This document shows positions 23,292-35,156 of a DNA stretch of 64,000 nucleotides, piece after piece. Below the pieces are notes generated by a model. That model was given only the letters and a program-made list of their open reading frames with translations. It was not told the DNA's origin and did no database searches. How positions within the stretch are numbered: the first letter of the stretch is position 1; each line of letters begins with the position of its first letter. Position numbers and translations under genes: made by a program. This stretch comes from Helianthus annuus (lineage: Eukaryota > Streptophyta > Magnoliopsida > Asterales > Asteraceae): positions 73,283,819-73,347,818 of the forward strand of contig NC_035440.2 in the NCBI RefSeq assembly GCF_002127325.2. The letters run 5' to 3'.

Positions 23292-26200
23292 TGTCACACC
23301 CCGATTTCCACGTGTATCACCGGTGGGCCCGGTGGGGGATTACCGTGACGTAGTTGGCAACAATATAGTCAAACCACACAATTATATGAATGCACAGCGG
23401 AAGCAAAAAAGATAAATATAATTCAACCTTTTGAATGTAATATCAAGTGTATTACAGAAGTCGAATTGTATCCACAGGGGATCAAAATAATAATAAAGTA
23501 TTGTTCAGTCAGATACAGCATCAAGCTTGCGAGACTTATCACGATGCTAGGAAGCTACTACCAGCCAATTTCGTGTAGTACCTGCACTTAATCTTTTTGG
23601 GAAAATACGTCAGTTTACACTGGTAAATACGTTCAACTGACACATTTGAAAATGTTTATTAAAATTGATTTGAATGCACGAGGCACAAACTCTTTTATAA
23701 CTTGGGAAAATTATTAAAATCTTGTGAACGAATTACATGTCCTTTTATGCGTTCAGTAGCCCGGATCCTGTCCGGGTTAAAGATTAATAGACACACCACA
23801 TTGCGTAAAACCGTAGTGTAAAAACCAACGGCTACGTCTTTTAATAATAATGTCGACATAATATACCGGGTGTACGCCTACACCGGGATGTCGAGGTCGT
23901 GGCCATTTCGTAAAATGATGCCAAGGATATCCGGGACAACGGTCATTAACCCCCCAAAGGCTTTTAAGTAACAAGACTGTTTAAATGAGCCGATCACATT
24001 ATTCAATTAACCACCTAAGCGATGGAAGATATGATGCTCAATCAAGCGGTATTAATATACCGTATCCCAAGCCCGTATAAGGGAAAATAAGTTAAAAGTA
24101 TTTACCTTTGCAAGTATATTCCTTAATGGATTACGTCACAGATAGCTTTTACTGGGGCTCCTATTCTGGAACGAAGGTTTTAATTAACCTATTAGAATCC
24201 TAACGGGTCTTTATATTGGCCGTAGCCTAGACCGGTTGGTTCCGAAATATAAATACGGTTTAATCGCGCGAAAAGGCGAAAACCGAGAATGGAGTGTGAT
24301 TCTGACCCAACAAGTTCAGAGACTTGTTTTATATGGGTTTAAGGTTCACACTCTGGATTTCGGGGTCAAAATAATATGGTTTGACCCATATCGGCTAATT
24401 TATGAAAACTAGTCTCATAAGCCGAATCGTGCGCGCAATAGGCGCAACGGGTAACCGTAGGAGTCCTACGCTTGTTTCCTAAGTTAATATGCCTTAAAGA
24501 GGTTGTGGCATCAGTAGGATACCTTCCATGATGCCCATAACGAGTTTTAGTTAATATATCGCCCCGTAGGGGTTTTTCGGTCATTTTAAAGACTTTTAAA
24601 GAGCTTTTCGAGTTCTACAGGAAATCTGAGTTTCCCGAACAGTTTATAAAGTCCAAAATACTTTATTTATTATTTAAAATCAGTAGCAACTGGAATCGGG
24701 TCAAAAGACCTTGTAGAACTCAAGTTTTGGCCGAAAAGGGCATATTCGGTATTTACCGAACCGTAGCCATAACCGCAGGTTATGAGCAAGGTAAAAATTA
24801 TTAAAAAATCTTTAAAATTCCAAAAATATTATTTTACAACAGTGGGTAAAAGTTTTGGTGACGAAATCTTGGTTTAGATAGGCGTTATGCTAATTGCGTC
24901 GTTTATTATAAAAGTTTACTTTAGTTGCGCTTTTTAGCATAACTCTCATTCTAAACCTCGGATTGACGTGAAACTTTAAGGACATGCTTATAATTTAGTA
25001 AGCAAGGTTATGGTCTGTTCACGCGTCCGAAATACTCGTTTTATTTTAAAAAGGCCGTTACGGTCAACTTTTAGGCGATTAACGGAACTGCGTAAAAGAC
25101 TCGGACAAACAATGAACCGGTCACAGAGGGTTATACCATCATGTAACCTGGTCCTAAGAGAGTCCTAAGGCATATCTATACCTCACTAAAACGGGTCAGA
25201 ACTGTAGTCAAAGCAAAAGTCAAACTTTTGCGACATTCGGCTCCGAACCGGTTCAATATAGCAAATGACCGAATCAAACGAGCGTAAACAAGTTTATAAA
25301 CTTTATATCATGTTTTATGATCATCAAAACAGGTTTCATAGTATATACATTACAGATTATGCAAGATTCGCAAACATAGCTTTCTGTTGACTTTTTAAGC
25401 AAGCGTTTGACTCGATATTTGACATAGTTAGAGTGGTGATCATGGGGACCCCTTTCAGAGGTTTATTACCCACACAAATACCATCTCATAACTACTTTTG
25501 ATTCGACAATCTACTGAACTATTTGTGAGTTATTGCAAAGTCAACCGTTGGTTACGACGGATTGACTTTTAAGCTAAATCTATAGAAATATGAAACCACA
25601 AAGGGTTAGACCACTTACAGAAGCTTAAGGCAAGACTTAAGAACACAGAGGAAAGCTTGAGAGCTCCAAGAATGATCAGTAGTTGAGTTTTGAGGTGTGT
25701 TCTAAGTTGTGAACAAGTATGCCTATTTATAGTGCAAACCAAGCTCCAAGATCATCACACATTGGTCTACAAGTGACCATGGATGATGGGCAGGTGGCCT
25801 AGAGTGTTATGGGTCGAGTAGGGGGCGCCCATGCCTCATTTATTGGAGATTTAATCGTTCACAAGCTCAAAAGGCATAAAAATCCAAAGTTTCTGCATCT
25901 GGGCGTCCCACGCGGCCCGCATGGAGGAATCATGCACATTGTACGCGGGCCACCTGAGTTTTAAAAATCAGGCGCGTATATTAGGTGGCTCGCGGCCCGC
26001 CTCAACTTAACACTAAACCTTACGCGGCCCACGAGAGGTTATGTTTTCAGAAATTTTAAATCTTTTGTAATGATTATCAGAATCTGGTAATTAATAACGA
26101 AATCTTTCGTAATTATTAACCTGACCTTTCGGGTTTGAAGGGGTAACTTTGCGGTTTGGCCCTCGGTTAATTACAATTAAGGGCCTTGTGTTATTTACCC

Positions 26201-26679
26201 GCATTATTAAGTCCCCGGTTAATTTATTAATTATTCGGAAAGCCTTAACTTTCATTGTTGACGCTTTTAACCCTTCTTATACGAATTCGATCATAACTTT
26301 CTCGTTTTAAATCGGAACTTCGCGAAATTTATATATTGCATTCTAGTGAGCGTATTATACTGTTACAAAGCCTTGGGAACGTTAAAGGGTCACTCAGAGG
26401 TATAATTAAACATGTTGACATAGTTAACCCTTGTAGCTTATAATCTCTCACTTCCTTCCGCGTTTCGCTTCCGTACGATCCATGATTTATTCGTTTGAAG
26501 GTACAAGCACCACTTAGGGTTACTATACAGTATATTTACCCTTGTTTGACATTTATAATCCTCGAATTTATATACTTTCAAGGTTTGTCAATATTAGTCC
26601 TTTATTTAATATCAATGCCACGTGTAAACAAATGACACGTGTTAACACATCATTGGACACAAAAATTCGAGGTGTTACA
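23292..26679 (-). mobile_element. Solo LTR of a large Gypsy element
   Basis: A 3388-base insertion in GYP-C gag with 5-bp duplications CTCTA (23287-23291, 26680-26684). The plus strand starts TGTCACACCCC and ends GGTGTTACA. No coding domain, PBS or PPT is inside and no internal direct repeat was seen, so unequal recombination between two LTRs is the likely origin. A minus-strand TATA box (25724-25731) and GC-rich GCGGCCCGC words at about 25908-26032, upstream of it on the minus strand, agree with minus orientation. ORFs such as 23777-23974 and 24366-24584 have no recognisable content. Confidence 0.88.
25724..25731 (-). promoter_or_regulatory. TATA box of the solo LTR
   Basis: TATAAATA on the minus strand within CTATAAATAGG, the usual plant core promoter form. 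It would drive transcription leftwards, into GYP-C gag sequence on its sense strand. Activity is not shown. Confidence 0.55.
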
Positions 26680-26684
26680 CTCTA

Positions 26685-26973
26685 GCTTCTCAAACCAATG
26701 GAGGAGTCCCACTGCCCCCTCGGTGCCACTGAATGAGCTTGGACGACAGTCCATGAAGTTCTTGAAAGTGCAGACAGGCTGCTGCGCGTGTTGACCTATT
26801 GTGTACGAATAGGACAAAGTTAAATACGAGAGTTAATGCAGGATCTAAGGATCCTAGTGTGAGTCCATACTACAGGGTATACTACCTGCTTGAGCAGCTG
26901 CAAGTGCCGCAACAATTTGTTCATTAACGAAAGCCGTCAACTGGGCTTGAGTCATGTTCACACGTCCAGACAT
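26685..26973 (-). pseudogene. GYP-C gag N-terminus, two exons
   Basis: The ATG at 26971-26973 begins MSGRVNMTQAQLTAFVNEQI. Exon 1 (26886-26973) runs to AAQAG, then a 90-base GT-AG intron (26796-26885) has an in-frame stop if retained. Exon 2 (26685-26795) gives a frame beginning GQHAQQPVCTFKNF that leads into the gag core LLHWFEKLE, where the solo LTR is inserted. After its removal the sequence continues [13 protein letters not shown] at 23291. The splice model restores one frame from start to RT, which is why I prefer it to a frameshift. Confidence 0.75.
26796..26885 (-). other. Probable intron in GYP-C gag
   Basis: Begins GTAGTATACC and ends CACAATAG on the minus strand. It has T-rich and branch-like CATTAAC and ATTTAAC motifs. 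It contains an in-frame stop if unspliced, and excision joins GCA-G to GT-CAA in frame. Confidence 0.6.
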
Positions 26974-27295
26974 GATCTTCATAGCAAATGCAACATGAGT
27001 TAGAGTGGTTCGCGAATAGGGCGATGACAGAAGAGTGTAAGCACATAGGGGTTCTCATGTAACGACGTATTAGTAAGCAATGTAATCTAGCATGCTACGA
27101 GCAAAGTTCTATGTAGTTCTAGCAAGCAGGTAATAAACATAAACCTTATTACCTAGTATGTCGAGTCTTGCACGTGGAGCGAAGCGTCGTTGTGGATCGT
27201 TGAGAGCACTGTTCTGGTTATAGTTTGGTTTTAGTAAAAAACGTTTTCCCATATTAAAACCAAGTTCTCTATAACCAATGGCTCTGATACCAATC
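26974..27295 (-). promoter_or_regulatory. GYP-C leader and tRNA-Met primer binding site
   Basis: Untranslated leader between the 5' LTR and gag. Positions 27279-27292 on the minus strand give TGGTATCAGAGCCA, an exact initiator-tRNA-Met PBS three bases from the LTR end. Confidence 0.9.
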
Positions 27296-29384
27296 TGTCA
27301 CACCCCCAAAATCCACATGCGGAGTACCACCGCTTGGAGGCGTGACATGACCAGGATCAAGCCACCAATCATATCGAACATAGCATTTAATAATGAAAGT
27401 AAATAATGTAATTCATCACGACATGATTGATGTTCAAAACCAAACTTTGTTTAAGTAGCGGAAGCATGTAAATAAAATTCAACAGAGTTAATAGTTTGAA
27501 ACGTTATAAATGTTTAGCAAGCATTCACGAACCCTTGTCCACAACGACCTGCTCCTTCCTTATGCAAGCTCCGTATGTACCTAAGGTCCTGCAAGGCATG
27601 CAGCAGAGAGTCAACAACTAGTTGAGCGAGTTCACAGTTAATAGTTCAGTAATAGTATAGTGTGAGTAGTAAGTTCGTTCGTTATAGCATATATCGTATT
27701 TCCATCGCGGCCTCCCAAGCAGGTATGCGAAGATATTAGGGGATGTTCCTCCCAAGTATTCTAGACTAGGTTTATTTGTATCGCGGCCTACCAGGCAGGT
27801 GTGCGAAGATTAGTATGTTTAGTTCGCGGCCTTCCTAAGGCAGGTGTGCGAAGTCAGTCATAATATCGCGGCCAACCCTTGGCAGGTGTGCGAAGATCAG
27901 TTCAGTAAGTGTTACTAGTCTAGTCGTGTCATATCGTTCGGTTCTATCAGCTAAGTATGTACAATAATTCAACAAATCCCATTCCCACCCGGGAACCCCA
28001 TGCCTTGGCTGTGTGAACTCACCTTGGTTTGCTCGGTATGCTAAGTATGTACTCGAAGTAAATCAATCACGTCCTAAATACGTACGTATGCAAAATCAGT
28101 TTATATCCAAAGTGTTCACGTATAGGCATAATCATAGAAGTACCAGCATGTATTCGGTATCACATAAGTTATGCGCATCACTTAACAGCAGTTAAATAAT
28201 CCAGTTAACATTTGACAGAGTTAAACCATGTTACTGTGCAAATTATACAAATTGGCGAAACACATATTGGCGAATCACATCATTGGCGAAACACATGTTT
28301 GACGAAACACATGTTTCGTCAACTACCCTTTGGCGAATCAAAAATTTTATTTCGTCGATTATCCCTTGGCGAAACACATTCTCTGTTTCGCCAAGCTCCT
28401 ATTTCGTCAAACAGCCTGTTACGTCCATAAGTCAGTTACGTCAATCACGCCAAACAGTTACAGAACTTATCTCAGAAAACCCTGATCATTCTAGAGCAGC
28501 CGTTACTCTTTATCATCAATCCTCAAGCAGAAACATACGATTAATCATTTGAACATTATACTATTAAACCGTACCCTACACATAACAGTTACGGAACCAA
28601 CACGTAATTCATCATATCATTAGGTGTTCATACAGTTATTACTAGTTCTGATTCGTGAGTTCAGGAACTCATCATGTGGTTACATTCAAATTAGTTTCAT
28701 CAAATGTGCAAACGGATAGTACTACGTAAAACTCATGGAACCCTAATCATACACATGTTTCTCATAAATCTAAGTAACCAACTACTTATGCATACGGAAA
28801 TCAAAATTAACATATTCACATCAGGTTTAGAGATCAACAGCATGCACATCACGTATAAAGAAACCAAAGGACCAAGAAATCGATTTAGCAAGCATGCAAC
28901 TAACCGAGGTAGATGGTACGAAGGTTTAATCGTTCACGAGAGCTTGGGGAATACACAGGGCTGCCGTCAATTGCAGGAGCGTTCTAGGGTTCTGATTTTT
29001 GCTAAAGTGTGACAAATGAAGAGGTTATGTATAACTTATACGCGTCTAAACGTTTTGGGCCGTAGCCGGGCTTCAACGAATCTGGGCCGGCGAATCTAAT
29101 CTGTTTCGCCGAGATTGAGTTGGCGAAACAGGCTTGTTTCGTTGAGTATGTTCATTGGCGAATCACACTCTGATTCGTCGAGTTGTTTGTTGGTGAAACA
29201 CTCTAAGTGTTTTACAATAATCCATGTTATATTCTTACAACAATAAGTCACATATGTGCACAATCATAACACGTTTCAATAAAACATAGCATGTATGATT
29301 ACCAGTCAATCAGTCAAACAACTACACAGTCAAAGTCAACGTGCATTAAATACAAAATGAAAGTCGAAAGGTCGGGTTGTCACA
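27296..29384 (-). repeat. 5' LTR of GYP-C
   Basis: Same length as 16688-18776, including the four GCGGCC...GGCAGG units (27705-27897) and the GGCGAA/TTCGTC field (28248-28410). One-base compensating indels are visible (cattttgac versus catttgac; aaccagg versus aaccgagg). Confidence 0.93.
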
Positions 29385-29894
29385 GTGGCAGTAGCGTTCA
29401 ATCAGCTTCTTCGTGTCTTCTCCCGGTAAGCTACTGAACAAATCAAACTCCTTTTTTAGCAATGCCTTCTTGCTTTTAATCATATTCTCGCTACCCTCAA
29501 ATTTGACTTTAAGTGCATCCCAGATTGATTTTGCAGTTTTGTCGTGCTGAAGCAATATGAATATGTCTTCTTTGATTGCTTGCTGAAGTAGACTTATCAT
29601 CATTTTCTCAGCTTTGTACATAACCCGTTCTTGATCTGTGAATTCTGATAACTCTTTGAGAACCTGCAGATCTGTTCGAGGCAACACGTATTTCTTCAGA
29701 ATACATTCCCAAGACCTGAGATGGTTTGCCTGTACCCAGTTCTCGAATCTATCTTTCCACCCGTAGTATTCTTCGATACTCATCAATTTCGGGGGCTTTT
29801 GGGTGGTTCCCGTCTCGTTTTCTAAACTCATGGCTTGAACAATAGCAGCTGGACCAGACGGTGTTGCAAACACGTTATAGAACTCAGTATCCAT
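29385..29894 (-). pseudogene. COP-A gag, N-terminal part
   Basis: The ATG at 29894 starts MDTEFYNVFATPSG. The gag_2/UBN2-type core includes WKDRFENWVQANH, DKTAKSIWDALKVKFEGS and KKALLKKEFDLFSSLPGED. The conserved frame ends at the GYP-C boundary (29385) and resumes at 16687; the last residues beyond LIERYCH in the open frame come from the LTR. This N-terminal stretch has no stop, while the part beyond GYP-C has several. Confidence 0.82.
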
Positions 29895-30399
29895 GATGAT
29901 TTAGCACGTTTTTCAAAATCAGTGACAAATAAGCGAAATCAGGAGTTTAGGGTTGCCTTATGAGCGAAATTAGTGTTCTGGATGACCTTATGAGCGAAAT
30001 CTGATAGTCCTTATGAGCGAAACCTGCAAAAATGTGTCACAAAAGCGAAATCACAAGGTATGTATGTCACAAAAGCGAAATCAGGTGCAATTTTGAGCGA
30101 AATCAGGGTTCTTGGTGATTAAAAAAGCGAAATAAGGTGTACAAATGAGCGAAACCCCTTCCTAATGTCCGTATGAGCGAAATCTAGTCCGAAGGTAATT
30201 TGGTCCATTTTTAGTCCCTATTTAGGTCCGACACTTTCCAGGGTTTGTTATTGTCCAATAACACACAGTCTGTGAAATTTTGAGCGAATTTCGACCAGTA
30301 AAACTTTCTGAAATGATGAAAGAAGGTGTAGAAGTAAGAAATCTCGATAAATTCCAGCTAATCTCTGCAGAACTCCTCCTCCTGAGCTCTGATACCACT
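29895..30399 (-). promoter_or_regulatory. COP-A leader with repeated GCGAAA words and PBS
   Basis: Leader between the 5' LTR and gag. It carries about eleven copies of (A/G)AGCGAAAT/C, all in the same direction on the plus strand, at irregular spacing between about 29930 and 30290. Positions 30384-30397 on the minus strand give TGGTATCAGAGCTC, an initiator-tRNA-Met PBS two bases from the LTR. Confidence 0.8.
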
Positions 30400-30834
30400 T
30401 GTAGGATCGCGATCTGACCCGAATGAATCGTTCAGAGGAGTTTTACTTCGTTTCAGGTGCGGAATAACAAGAAATGAAGGTAGAAACAGCTGATTCTTCA
30501 CTAAATCTACTGATTGTATTGATTTGACAACGATTACAGCTCAATCTTCACACCGGAAGCACTTTGGCATGGAATACAAGGCAACGTTACGTGATTTCGC
30601 TCATGGGTGCCTATATATAGGCCTGAGATTTCGCTCCAAGGGACATGTGTCCATATGAGCGAAACCTCATATGTTCACAAAAGCGAAACCCCATGACCAA
30701 ATAGGCGAAATCATCATGTTATGTCCCTAGGAGCGAAATCAGCTCATTAAACACAAACAACTTCCTATTTTCTCGTAAAACGTGCCCTAATCTATGCAAT
30801 TCAAAGTAAGACTCGATACAAGACGAAGTCGACA
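30400..30834 (-). repeat. 5' LTR of COP-A
   Basis: The plus-strand left end TGTAGGATCG adjoins the PBS. The right end is either 30834 (TCGACA) or 30820 (GATACA); the other LTR is outside the window, so this cannot be settled. It has a symmetric TATA element TATATATA (30612-30619) and six more GCGAAA words, two of them inverted on either side of the TATA. Confidence 0.75.
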
Positions 30835-32300
30835 GATGTAGTGCACCAACAACTAGTAGATTCTTTCATTCCATTCACAACGATTACATTTAGTTTAAAC
30901 ATACCATTGAGGGCATAGCCCTTACCAACATACACACCATTTTTGGTCAACACGACCTTGGCCAACTCAATCACCATTTTAAAACCAAACTTATTCAATT
31001 GCCACCCCGACACAAGGTTCTTACGAATTTCTGGAACATATAACACGTTGGACAAAGTGAGTTCCTTTCCAGAATTCATTTTCAAAACCACATTCCCCTC
31101 ACCTTTAATTTCGGCCGTGGCGGAATTTCCCATAAAAACCTTTTCTCCATTAGTCTCCTCCTTGAAGGTGCTAAACAGATGCTTGTCAAAGCACACATGA
31201 CGGGTAGCCCTCGTATCAACCCACCAATCCTTGTGGTTTTGCCCAACCAAGTTAACTTCCGTGACCAAAATCGAGAGGTCCGTGATCATAGCAATGAGGT
31301 TATCAACCTCTTGAACCATGTTCACTTGTTGAGCATTTTCCTTCTTTGGAAGCTTGAATTCGTTAGCCTTATGGCCTCGCTTTTGACAATTGTAGCGAGT
31401 TCCTTGGAACTTCGTTTTCCTAATTCCCCCTTTAGGACCAAGGTTAGAGCGTTTCCCAAGACTCTTCTTTCTACTATTCTTGTTGTTTTCCTTTGAAGAT
31501 TGGCCATGTTCAACAACATTGGCCTTTGCTGTTTCATGACCATCAATCTTTTCTAGAGCCACTTTGTTATCTTCTTCAATACGAAGGCGAACAACAAGAT
31601 CTTCAATGGTCATTTCCTTTCGCTTATGCTTGAGATAGTTCTTGAAATCAACCCAGCTTGGTGGTAGCTTTTCAATCATAACAGCAACTTGGAATGTCTC
31701 GCTGAGCACCATTCCTTACGCATGAATATCATGAAGAATAACTTGCAATTCTTGGACTTGGCTAATGACAGTTTTAGAGTCTATCATTTTAAAGTCCAAG
31801 AACCTAGCCACCACGAACTTCTTAATGCTTGCATCTTCTGTTTTGTATTTGCGATCCAAAGACTCCCATGATTCTTTGGTAGTCTTGGCTTTGCAATACA
31901 CATTGTATAGTGTATCCACCATACCATTCAGAATATAATTGCGGCACAAGAAATCCGAATGATTCCAAGCATGAATAGCGCTCACTGATTGAGCATCCAT
32001 ATCCCCTTCATCAACATGGGGAACAGTCTCAGTCAAGAACCTCACGCTTGCATCTTCTGTTTTGTATTTGCGATCCAAAGACTCCCATGATTCTTTGGTA
32101 GTCTTGGCTTTGCAATACACATTGTATAGTGTATCCACCATACCATTCAGAATATAATTGCGGCATAAGAAATCCGAATGATTCCAAGCATGAATAGCGC
32201 TCACTGATTGAGCATCCATATCCCCTTCATCAACATGGGGAACAGACTCAGTCAAGAACCTCGCTAGGTTCAACATAGTCAGATAAAGAACATCCCTTGG
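30835..32300 (-). pseudogene. COP-B: TNT1-like Copia gag-protease remnant
   Basis: A minus-strand fragment from LTMLNLARFL through the gag core (NHSDFLCRNYILNGMVDTLY, then SWESLDRKYKTEDAS) to the end of protease (VLTKNGVYVGKGYALNGMFK). It is disabled: an in-frame TAA at 31713-31715, a damaged zinc knuckle (YNCQKRGHKANEFK, lacking the first and last Cys) and a changed protease motif (WWVDTRATRH where D-S/T-G-A is usual). Integrase and RT are missing because COP-A is inserted at about 30835. The 5' side ends near 32300 and the first 20 residues of the open frame at 32360 are not recognisable gag. Confidence 0.8.
31827..32264 (-). repeat. 219-bp in-frame tandem duplication in COP-B gag
   Basis: Two adjacent copies, starting at 31827 and 32046 (gcttgcatcttctg), each 219 bases (73 codons) and almost identical (about two differences). 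The duplicated protein runs from RFLTE to KYKTEDAS. It keeps the frame but doubles part of the gag core. Confidence 0.92.
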
Positions 32301-33719
32301 AATCTGAAATCCATGTCCTGTTGCAACACCAAAGAGGCATTCAGCAAATCCCTGAATCAAAAAGTAGTCTGCAATTCATAACTCCTTCACCTCATTCCCC
32401 TAATTCAAAATTTAAAAGCTAAAAATCTCTTTCTCTCTCTCTTACTTACCATGAACGCATGAACACACAAATGCATGACTTTCCATCTTCATTTTAGAGT
32501 GAAATTAAATCAGAGACGGATAGGGTTTCCATTAGTGAACTCTGGTTGGATTATTCAAGAACAGGTTTGTATGTCTCATATACGGTCAGATCTACATGAA
32601 TGGAAGGTGTTTTCGGTAGAGATGGAATTCCGACACTGATCAGGATTACACTGCCTGATTTGTTGGGGTTAAACCCATACTGCAACGACATATCAGATTC
32701 CAGTCAAGGCTAGGGTTCCGGCGAGTACTTGGTAACCGTTGTTAAGCTGGTTTGGTCAAGTGCTTGGAAAAATTGATAACTTCTAGAGACCCTATTTTAC
32801 TTTTGTTAATTCCAAGTAAATGTTGTATCTTTGAATATTTTGTATGTTAATTAAATAATTTTGCCACTGAATTGCTTGTTTATGTGTACAAAGTGGAGAA
32901 AAGGATAATTTTACAATTGTTTATGCAGTTGTGGGTATGAGTGTGAGCATGGAATCTGTAGTTTCCTAAACGTGATTCCATGATTTCCTAAAAGAATTAT
33001 TATTTTCTAACAGTTATAATATTATTATTGGTAATGGCATGAACACAAGCATGAACCGTTAAGCAGAACTTTTCTACCCTACATTTCCTTTCTCATAGTT
33101 TGTCTACCAAGAGTGTTACTATTACACAAAAAGAACAATCTGAAACAAGACACCAAAACACCAATAATGATGGGGTGTTTGGATGTTAATTTTCAAAAGA
33201 ATCATATAATTAGTTGTAACCAAACACAATTTACCTATTGATTCAACTACTTCAAAGTTTAATTGTTTTCATCTTAGTTTTAATGATTACTCGCAACAAT
33301 AATCGTATCATCTCTGCCTGCTTGAACACCATTCACATGACTAGAAAACGATGTTGGCCGGAGATGGCGACTTTTACGGGGAAAGAGATCAAAGTTGAGG
33401 TGGGTATCATGTTTGTTAATATATTATTTATATTTATTGTTATTATCATTATAGAAATGTGTTATGAATTAAAAATTCTATAACTTTGACCATTGTTTGT
33501 CAAATACCATGTTGTAGATTGTCATCGCTGCAACATTGCGCGAGTTTCCCACTAGATGCTTGAGTGTATCAAAGCAGTGTCTTCAAGAACCTAGATATTA
33601 GGTGTTGTTGCTTCTGTTTTTAATTTATTTTGTTTTTTCAATGGGGTGTTATTGCTTTTTTGTTGGCCGTTAAAAATAAAATAAAATGCATATGATATAA
33701 TTCTGTGTAGAGCGCACAA
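32301..33719. other. Unassigned AT-rich sequence
   Basis: No supported gene. The region 33237-33610 has a short open stretch (RKRCWPEMATFTGKEIKVEV) followed by GT- and AG-like sites, which could be a decayed exon pair, but I recognise no product. A (TC)n-like stretch lies near 32430-32445. Confidence 0.3.
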
Positions 33720-34570
33720 AAAACCGATTTTCAAACCGTAACTGGAAAAAAACCGAAACTGGTTTGGTTCGAAACCGAGACCGACATGTTGTTAAGAGGT
33801 TTGAGAGTTTGAGTATCAAAACCGGTTAAAAAAACGGTTAACTGGAAAAAACGATAACGTTATATAAAAAAAACGGTTTTTTTAATGGATCGTATTTTAT
33901 GTTCAACGTATTTTATATTCGGCAACTTTATTTCAACAAAAAACAGCAACAAAACCGTAGGTTTTTTTCAGAAAAAAAACCCCAAAACATCAGGTTTTTT
34001 CAACACATAAACGCCAAAACCTGCAGTTGTTTTCAGCAAAAAACAACATGTTTTTCTAGAAAAAACGACAACAAAACAACAAGTTTTCTTCAGTAGAAAA
34101 CCCCAAAAACAACATGTTTTTTCAGCAAATAAATCCCAAAAACCTGCAGTTGTTTTCAGCAAAAAACAACTTGTTTTTTCCGCAAAAGATGTCAAAAAAG
34201 TGCAGTTTTTTTTCAGCACTCAATTTGGCCAAAAAATGCAGTTTTTTTCAGCAAAAAAAAACCTCAAAAAATGCAGATTTTTTCTGCAAAAAACCTCAAA
34301 ATAATGCAGTTTTTTTCAAAGAAAAATGCAACCAGCAGCAGCGTCACTGCAATTTTTTAAAGGTTTTAGACTAGCGAAACAACAACTAACAACAGTGTTT
34401 TGCAGTTTTTTTGGACTGGGTTCGGGCGTTCGGCGAAAACAGCAACCAGCAGCACTGCAGCAGCGTTCTGCAGTTTTTTGGGACCCTTTTTTTGAATCGG
34501 TTACAAATAAACCGGTTTTAAATAACCAGTTTTAAAACCGAACTGATTAGGTTTGGACCAGTTTTAAACC
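33720..34570. repeat. AACCG-flanked tract with a CAG-AAAAAA minisatellite
   Basis: Outer parts (33720-33890, 34490-34570) are rich in AACCGG/CCGGTT words, resembling the ends of hAT-type MITEs such as 43655-44297, but clear TIRs and a TSD are not visible. The core (about 33910-34480) is a degenerate array of TTTTTTCAGCAAAAAAC with CTGCAG or ACATG spacers, period near 45. ORFs on both strands are rich in Phe/Lys/Gln because of the repeat and are not genes. Confidence 0.55.
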
Positions 34571-35156
34571 CGTGTTAGAGTTTAATTATAATACTATGTA
34601 TTTGTTTTGTTTATTGTAGTCTTTATTATCAATTATAACCATATTGTGTTGAATTATTTTAGTTAATTTTTATGCTACAACTTCTCTCTTTTAGTCGTTG
34701 AGTCAGATAGATGAAAATTCCTTTTGATTGATCAAATTACTTTGATTGTGTAACCGCCAATGATGTTAATCAACCCGTTAATGTAGTCAAAGAGTCCTTC
34801 CATTTAGGCACTAAGAACTCAAGCGGAAAGAAGAAAACTTGTGCCCATTCCCTTACACAACTACTTAAATGACAAGTCGAAAATTATTTCAAAAATCAAT
34901 TACTACCACAAATAACTTTTGTATATTGGTTACAATTTTTATATATTATCAAAATAAATTGTTCAACCCGTGTATCACATGGGTAGATAACCTATTATAT
35001 ATACACACACGCATAGGTTATGTACATAAAAGACCATCAAATTAATTTGTTCAATTATTTTTTTACCTTTTATTTACATGTGTAGCTTAAAAAAATCAAA
35101 CTAGCATATTTATACCTTTTTTTAGATATTTAATTAGAAGAGTGAAAAACAATAAG
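34571..35156. other. AT-rich intergenic sequence
   Basis: No gene, repeat or transposon end identified. Confidence 0.4.

Larger units (their letters stand above)
16688..29384 (-). mobile_element. GYP-C: complete Gypsy chromovirus containing a solo LTR
   Basis: A 12.7 kb minus-strand element flanked by GTGGC (16683-16687 and 29385-29389). The two 2089-base LTRs (16688-18776, 27296-29384) start TGTCACAC and end TGTCACA on the plus strand and differ at roughly 20 sites by eye. There is an exact tRNA-Met PBS beside the right LTR. The coding region is gag with a short intron, then protease, RT, RNase H, integrase and chromodomain in one frame, interrupted by two CGA-to-TGA codons and by a 3388-base solo LTR in gag. 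Without that later insertion the element would be about 9.3 kb. Confidence 0.95.
15702..30834 (-). mobile_element. COP-A: Copia retrotransposon, 5' LTR and gag, split by GYP-C and GYP-B
   Basis: A minus-strand Copia element. From its 5' side it shows an LTR (30400-30834), a tRNA-Met PBS, a leader, gag part 1 (29385-29894), GYP-C with TSD GTGGC, gag part 2 (15702-16687), and then GYP-B. The rest of pol and the 3' LTR lie beyond GYP-B, outside the window. It is itself inserted into COP-B. Gag part 2 carries several stops, so this is an older copy than the Gypsy elements in it. Confidence 0.85.

Noticed and set aside
27270..27295. tRNA-Met gene fragment
   Set aside because: Only 14 bases complementary to the tRNA 3' end at the position of a primer binding site; no tRNA gene was recognised in the window.
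33899..34374. Phe/Lys/Gln-rich ORFs on both strands
   Set aside because: Products of the CAG-AAAAAA array; no domain.
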